A stretch of DNA of 64,000 nucleotides, from NCBI GenBank assembly GCA_013297875.1, contig JAAFIW010000008.1, positions 62,001-126,000 on the forward strand, given 5' to 3'. Under the pieces are notes generated by a model. That model was not told the DNA's origin. It saw only the letters and a list, made by a program, of their open reading frames with translations, and did no database searches. Of this stretch, positions 60,927 to 64,000 are shown in pieces (position 1 is the stretch's first letter; each line of letters opens with the position of its first letter). The translations under genes were made by a program, and so were the position numbers. Source of the DNA: Comamonadaceae bacterium. Lineage in GTDB: Bacteria; Pseudomonadota; Gammaproteobacteria; Burkholderiales; Burkholderiaceae_C.

Positions 60927-61897
60927 ATCTCCTGGTCCCGTGCCGCCGTCCAGATGCGGGGGTTCTTGATGCCCTTGGCCTCGTCATACGCCCGGCTCAC
61001 ATCAAACGGCAGGCAGTGTTCGTAGATGAACACATGGCCAAACACCGGGTCCATGGCTTGGCGGGTGTGGGCCATCGCTGCTTTCAAGTCCATGTTGGCG
61101 GCCGCCGCCTGTTTGCCCGCTTCAAACAGCGTGGTCACCCAGCGGTGGGTGTAGTCCAGCGCCTTGTTCACGTCGGCATTGCCTTTCATGGCTTCGCCGC
61201 GGCCGGGCACGATGGCTTCGGCCTTCAATTCGCGCAGCGCGGCCAATGTGGCGGGCCATTCTTCCAGCTGCGCGTCGCCGGTGTAGACGCCGGCGTTGTA
61301 TTCCACCAGGTCGCCACTAAACAGCACCTTTTCTTCCTCCACCCAGGCAATGGTGTCGCCGCGCGTGTGGCCTGGGCCGGGGTGCCAGATCTGTACTTTC
61401 ACGCCGCCCAAGTCCACGGTGAGTGAGCCCTGGCGGCCCGGCTTGCCGTCGCCAATCACCATCGTGGGCCAGGTCAGGCCGGGAATACTTTCCTGGCCGC
61501 GAAACAGGCGGGGAAAGCGGTCAATCTCGCTTTGCATGTCTTGCGCACCACGCTCCACGATCAGCTCGTAAGTGCCCTGGCTTGCTATCACCTCTGTAGC
61601 GCCTTCAGCAATGTAGGCGCTGGCTCCCAGCACACGCACGGCATGGTAGTGGGTGAGCAGCACGTACTTGATGGGCAGGCTGCTCACGCCGCGGATGCGG
61701 GCGATCAGGTCACGCGCCAGGTCGGGCGTGGCGGTGGCGTCGCTGACCATGATGAATTTCTCGCCAATGATCACACCCGAGTTCGGGTCGCCCTCGGCGG
61801 TGTAGGCCCAGCAGTGGGCAGACAGTTGCTCGAAGGTGATTTTTTTGTCGGTCAGATCGGCTTGACTGGCGAAGGCTTTGGTGGGGGCTTGCGACAT
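60905..61897 (-). CDS. MBL-fold protein with a changed HxHxDH motif
   Basis: A 330-residue metallo-beta-lactamase-fold protein. Later metal motifs are present (HPGPGHTRGDTIAW with His, FSGDLV with Asp, and a C-terminal His), but the first motif reads THYHAVR instead of THxHxDH, so Asp and the third His of the first site are lost. One-metal activity or binding without hydrolysis is possible. The C-terminal extension (about 250-330, ending WNALQA) is typical of a subgroup that is often annotated only as MBL-fold hydrolase. The 3' end is tandemly repeated downstream. Confidence 0.85.
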   Translation of the reverse strand: MSQAPTKAFASQADLTDKKITFEQLSAHCWAYTAEGDPNSGVIIGEKFIMVSDATATPDLARDLIARIRGVSSLPIKYVLLTHYHAVRVLGASAYIAEGATEVIASQGTYELIVERGAQDMQSEIDRFPRLFRGQESIPGLTWPTMVIGDGKPGRQGSLTVDLGGVKVQIWHPGPGHTRGDTIAWVEEEKVLFSGDLVEYNAGVYTGDAQLEEWPATLAALRELKAEAIVPGRGEAMKGNADVNKALDYTHRWVTTLFEAGKQAAAANMDLKAAMAHTRQAMDPVFGHVFIYEHCLPFDVSRAYDEAKGIKNPRIWTAARDQEMWNALQA

Positions 61898-61931
61898 GCT
61901 TTGAACTCCGGTGAGGGGATGAAAAATTCAC

Positions 61932-62474
61932 CTAATCGTAATGCGTTACGAATGGGTAAATTTCCGCTGTGGATTTGTCTCTCAACCAATCCACCGCTTG
62001 CCGCGCCAAGTCACCCGGCGCGGCGGTGGCATCCAGCGCCAGCACGCCGGGCTCACCCGCCGGGTCTTGCAGGGCTTCAAACTGGCTGGCGACCAGGCTG
62101 GGCGGGTAAAAGTGGCCGGGGCGGCTGGCCACGCGGCGCAGGCTCTCAGCGGGGGTGATTACCAAGTGCACAAAGCGCAGGTTCGGTACGCAGGCGCGTA
62201 GTTGGTCGCGGTAGGCGGCTTTTAGCGCCGAGCAGGTGAGCACGGCACCCGTGGTTTGCTGCGCGAGGGCCTGGCCCAGGTGCGTGAGCCAGTCGGCGCG
62301 GTCTTCGTCGGTGAGGGGCTGGCCGCGCTGCATTTTTTCAATGTTGCGTGGCGGGTGAAAGTCGTCGCCCTCGATCAGCGGCAGGCTCATGGCTTGCGCG
62401 ATGCGCTGGCCAATCTCCGACTTGCCGCAACCGGCCACGCCCATCACCACGAGGTAGATTGAACCGGGTGTCAT
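61932..62474 (-). CDS. gluconokinase
   Basis: Phosphorylates gluconate to 6-phosphogluconate for entry to the pentose phosphate or Entner-Doudoroff routes. The 180-residue protein has the P-loop GVAGCGKS at residues 12-19, GDDFHPPRNIEKMQRGQPLT with the family DFHP motif, and CSALKAAYRDQLR. Size and motifs match GntK/IdnK. It overlaps the TetR gene by 4 nt (ATGA), so both are one transcript, and the MBL-protein gene follows 34 nt later. Confidence 0.92.
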   Translation of the reverse strand: MTPGSIYLVVMGVAGCGKSEIGQRIAQAMSLPLIEGDDFHPPRNIEKMQRGQPLTDEDRADWLTHLGQALAQQTTGAVLTCSALKAAYRDQLRACVPNLRFVHLVITPAESLRRVASRPGHFYPPSLVASQFEALQDPAGEPGVLALDATAAPGDLARQAVDWLRDKSTAEIYPFVTHYD

Positions 62475-63091
62475 GCAAGGCCTTTTTCCAGCATGGCAAT
62501 CACCTCGTCGGCAAAAGCGGCGTAGCTCAGCGGCCCGCCGGGGCGCAGCCAGGTGAAAGTCCAGTTGATCATGCCCATCAGCATCATGGTGATGGCCGTC
62601 TGGTTGGCCGCAGTCAGCCGCTCTGGGTAGGCGCGGCGCAGAAAGCGGGTGAAGGCAGAGACCACATCGCGCTGGCGGTTCAAGATCAGTTCACGCTGCG
62701 ACATGCTGTGCCCGGCGCTGGCCGCGTCGCTTAAAAATTGCGTGTCGTGCAGCAGCGCCACATGCCGCGTGGCCGAAGTTTCGTATTCGGCCAGAAAGGC
62801 CCGCACCAGCTCGTGCAGCGCCGCCCGCTCGTCCAGGTTGCGGCGCTGCGCCGTGGCCTCTGTCTCGCCCACGATGACCAAAAGCCGCTGGGTGTAGCGG
62901 TCCAGCAGGTCAAACAAAATGGCTTCTTTGCTGTCGTAGTAGTGGTACAGCCGGGCTTTGCTGGTGCCCGTGGCCGCCGCAATGTCGTTCATGCTGGCGG
63001 CGTTGTAGCTTTGCCGGGCAAAGCACTGGGCGGCAATGTCCAGAATCGCGTCGCGTTTGAGCTCGTGCTGGGAAGATTTGGGGCGGGCCAT
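62471..63091 (-). CDS. TetR family transcriptional regulator
   Basis: A 206-residue regulator: the helix-turn-helix domain is at about residues 10-56 (RDAILDIAAQCFARQSY ... MNDIAAATGTSKARLYHYY), with the typical KARLYHYYDSKEAIL recognition-helix end, followed by a helical ligand domain. It precedes gluconokinase with a 4-nt overlap. Regulators of this type are often found with acyl-CoA genes; whether it controls the gluconokinase/MBL genes is not clear. Confidence 0.9.
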   Translation of the reverse strand: MARPKSSQHELKRDAILDIAAQCFARQSYNAASMNDIAAATGTSKARLYHYYDSKEAILFDLLDRYTQRLLVIVGETEATAQRRNLDERAALHELVRAFLAEYETSATRHVALLHDTQFLSDAASAGHSMSQRELILNRQRDVVSAFTRFLRRAYPERLTAANQTAITMMLMGMINWTFTWLRPGGPLSYAAFADEVIAMLEKGLA

Positions 63092-63224
63092 GTGGCCTCA
63101 AGCGTAGCCTGAAAATCCATGACAGATGACTTCGCCTGCGGCGTTGATGACAGATGACGGGTCAACCCGTTTGTTGGAATCCAGTCATCAGGTCATGGCG
63201 GCTGCGCAGCAGCCCGTCATCCCG

Positions 63225-63761
63225 TCATGGTGTGCAGGAAGGGCTGGTTTTTGCGTCAAACAGCCCAGCAGCCCTTGTAGAAACTGCTCGACCAGCTATG
63301 AAGTTCGTAGCAATCCAGGTGCCCGTGAGCACCAGGCCCAGCAGCACGCGGGCCGCTGCAACCAGGCCCTGGCCCACTGCGCCCCGCAGATCGGCCAGCG
63401 GCTGCACCACGCTGACCTGCCAGGGGCTGATGGCGCGCACCGGCGGCGCCACCTGCGCGGCCACGGCGCACCAGCTGAAGTAGGCTGGGGCATGCCGGTC
63501 GCTGCCAAACGATTCCAGCACCACGCGCTGGCCGCGCGCCACGTGCAACTGCTCGCCGGCTTGCAGAAAGTGGTCAGCGGTGCGCGACGCGTCAGCGCGG
63601 TCAAAGGTCAACCACACCCGGCCATGCGCGATGCACAGCTGCGCGTCCTGCGAGGCGTGCAGTGCAATGGCGCGGGCGGCTTCCAGCTTCCAGGTGCCCG
63701 GCAGGCGGCTATCGAGCGCGACAGACGTGAATTCAGGTGATGTGAATGCGGATAGGTACAT
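63225..63761 (-). CDS. DUF2917 domain protein
   Basis: A 178-residue protein with the DUF2917 core at about residues 25-90: WKLEAARAIALHASQDAQLC, AHGRVWLTFDRAD and FLQAGEQLHVARGQRVVLES, a cupin-like beta-sandwich. A hydrophobic segment (LVAAARVLLGLVLTGTW) and a polar tail follow. ATG 63761 was chosen; the frame is open for 52 more codons that overlap the LysR gene. Divergent pairing with a LysR gene is common for this family in Burkholderiales. The function is unknown. Confidence 0.78.
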   Translation of the reverse strand: MYLSAFTSPEFTSVALDSRLPGTWKLEAARAIALHASQDAQLCIAHGRVWLTFDRADASRTADHFLQAGEQLHVARGQRVVLESFGSDRHAPAYFSWCAVAAQVAPPVRAISPWQVSVVQPLADLRGAVGQGLVAAARVLLGLVLTGTWIATNFIAGRAVSTRAAGLFDAKTSPSCTP

Positions 63762-63879
63762 GGCAGTGCTCCGGTTGTGCTGAATGAGGCGCAATGATCG
63801 CGCGGGCACATGCTGGCGTCCAATGAAAACAAGCGCCACAATTGATGCTCGAATCACATGAATCAACCACCTGGCTCCC

Positions 63880-64000
63880 ATGCAGCACTCCCAATCCGTT
63901 TTGCGCAGCCGCCCCATTCAGGCGGGTAACCTGCGAACCTTTGAAGCCGTGGCCCGGCACCTGAACTTTCGCGCCGCTGCCGAAGAAATGGCGCTCACGC
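63880..64000 (+). CDS. LysR family regulator, N-terminal part (window ends)
   Basis: The first 40 codons: GNLRTFEAVARHLNFRAAAE is the LysR-type winged-helix start, with the helix-turn-helix beginning at RAAAEEMALT. The rest is outside the window. It diverges from the DUF2917 gene over a 118-nt intergenic region, so it probably controls that gene and itself; this is inferred from the arrangement. Confidence 0.82.
   Translation, partial: MQHSQSVLRSRPIQAGNLRTFEAVARHLNFRAAAEEMALT

Overview
This window looks like a chromosomal segment of a betaproteobacterium of the order Burkholderiales, most likely family Comamonadaceae (a Rhodoferax/Polaromonas/Acidovorax-like organism). The reasons are GC-rich coding sequence, a complete division and cell-wall (dcw) cluster in the usual betaproteobacterial order, a large beta-oxidation operon, and dispersed repeat families that I associate with that family. 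The genus is an inference; there is no rRNA gene here to settle it.

Layout. Positions 1-990: the 3' end of a FAD-dependent oxidoreductase, a Gly/Val-repeat lipoprotein and a small hypothetical gene. Positions 1351-19255 (minus strand): the whole dcw cluster, transcribed mraZ-rsmH-ftsL-ftsI-murE-murF-mraY-murD-ftsW-murG-murC-ddl-ftsQ-ftsA-ftsZ, with a four-repeat MraZ-type operator upstream of mraZ. Most genes overlap by 1-11 nt. Every spacer over 100 nt holds a palindromic repeat, and the murG/murC joint carries tandem copies of the murC start region. Positions 19481-24829: an ion-channel protein, hslU (without hslV), metK and two lipid A acyltransferase-like genes. Positions 24937-28970: a probable nickel/cobalt uptake locus (TonB receptor, DUF4198 protein, HupE and a HupE-like paralogue). 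Positions 29209-40633: a TetR-controlled acyl-CoA degradation operon (acyl-CoA dehydrogenase, FadN-like dehydrogenase/hydratase, thiolase, thioesterase, SDR, DsbA-fold isomerase, two crotonases). A DUF559 nuclease gene bounded by inverted repeats interrupts it.

Positions 40634-45640 form an accessory patch: two small secreted Cys-containing proteins, a response regulator and histidine kinase, and a recent 204-bp copy of the promoter and 5' end of the upstream crotonase. Positions 45670-57386 are a type I-C CRISPR-Cas locus: cas3-cas5c-cas8c(with nested cas11c)-cas7c, then a cargo of a Bro-N protein and a HicB/HicA-like toxin-antitoxin pair, then cas4-cas1-cas2, a leader and an array of 26 repeats and 25 spacers. 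The interference genes are visibly AT-richer than cas4-cas1-cas2, so the operon looks mosaic, with the cargo at the joint.

Positions 57930-64000 hold ordinary chromosomal genes: a cyclic-nucleotide-phosphodiesterase-like enzyme, a Nudix hydrolase, a two-repeat periplasmic protein, an MBL-fold protein with a changed metal motif, gluconokinase, a TetR regulator, a DUF2917 protein and the start of a divergent LysR gene.

A recurring theme is short local duplication of gene ends: the murC start, an enoyl-CoA hydratase start, the MBL-protein 3' end, and the remote crotonase 5' copy. The most novel candidates are the DUF559 nuclease cassette with matching solo inverted repeats, the toxin-antitoxin/Bro-N cargo in the cas operon, and the chained murC leader minigenes.
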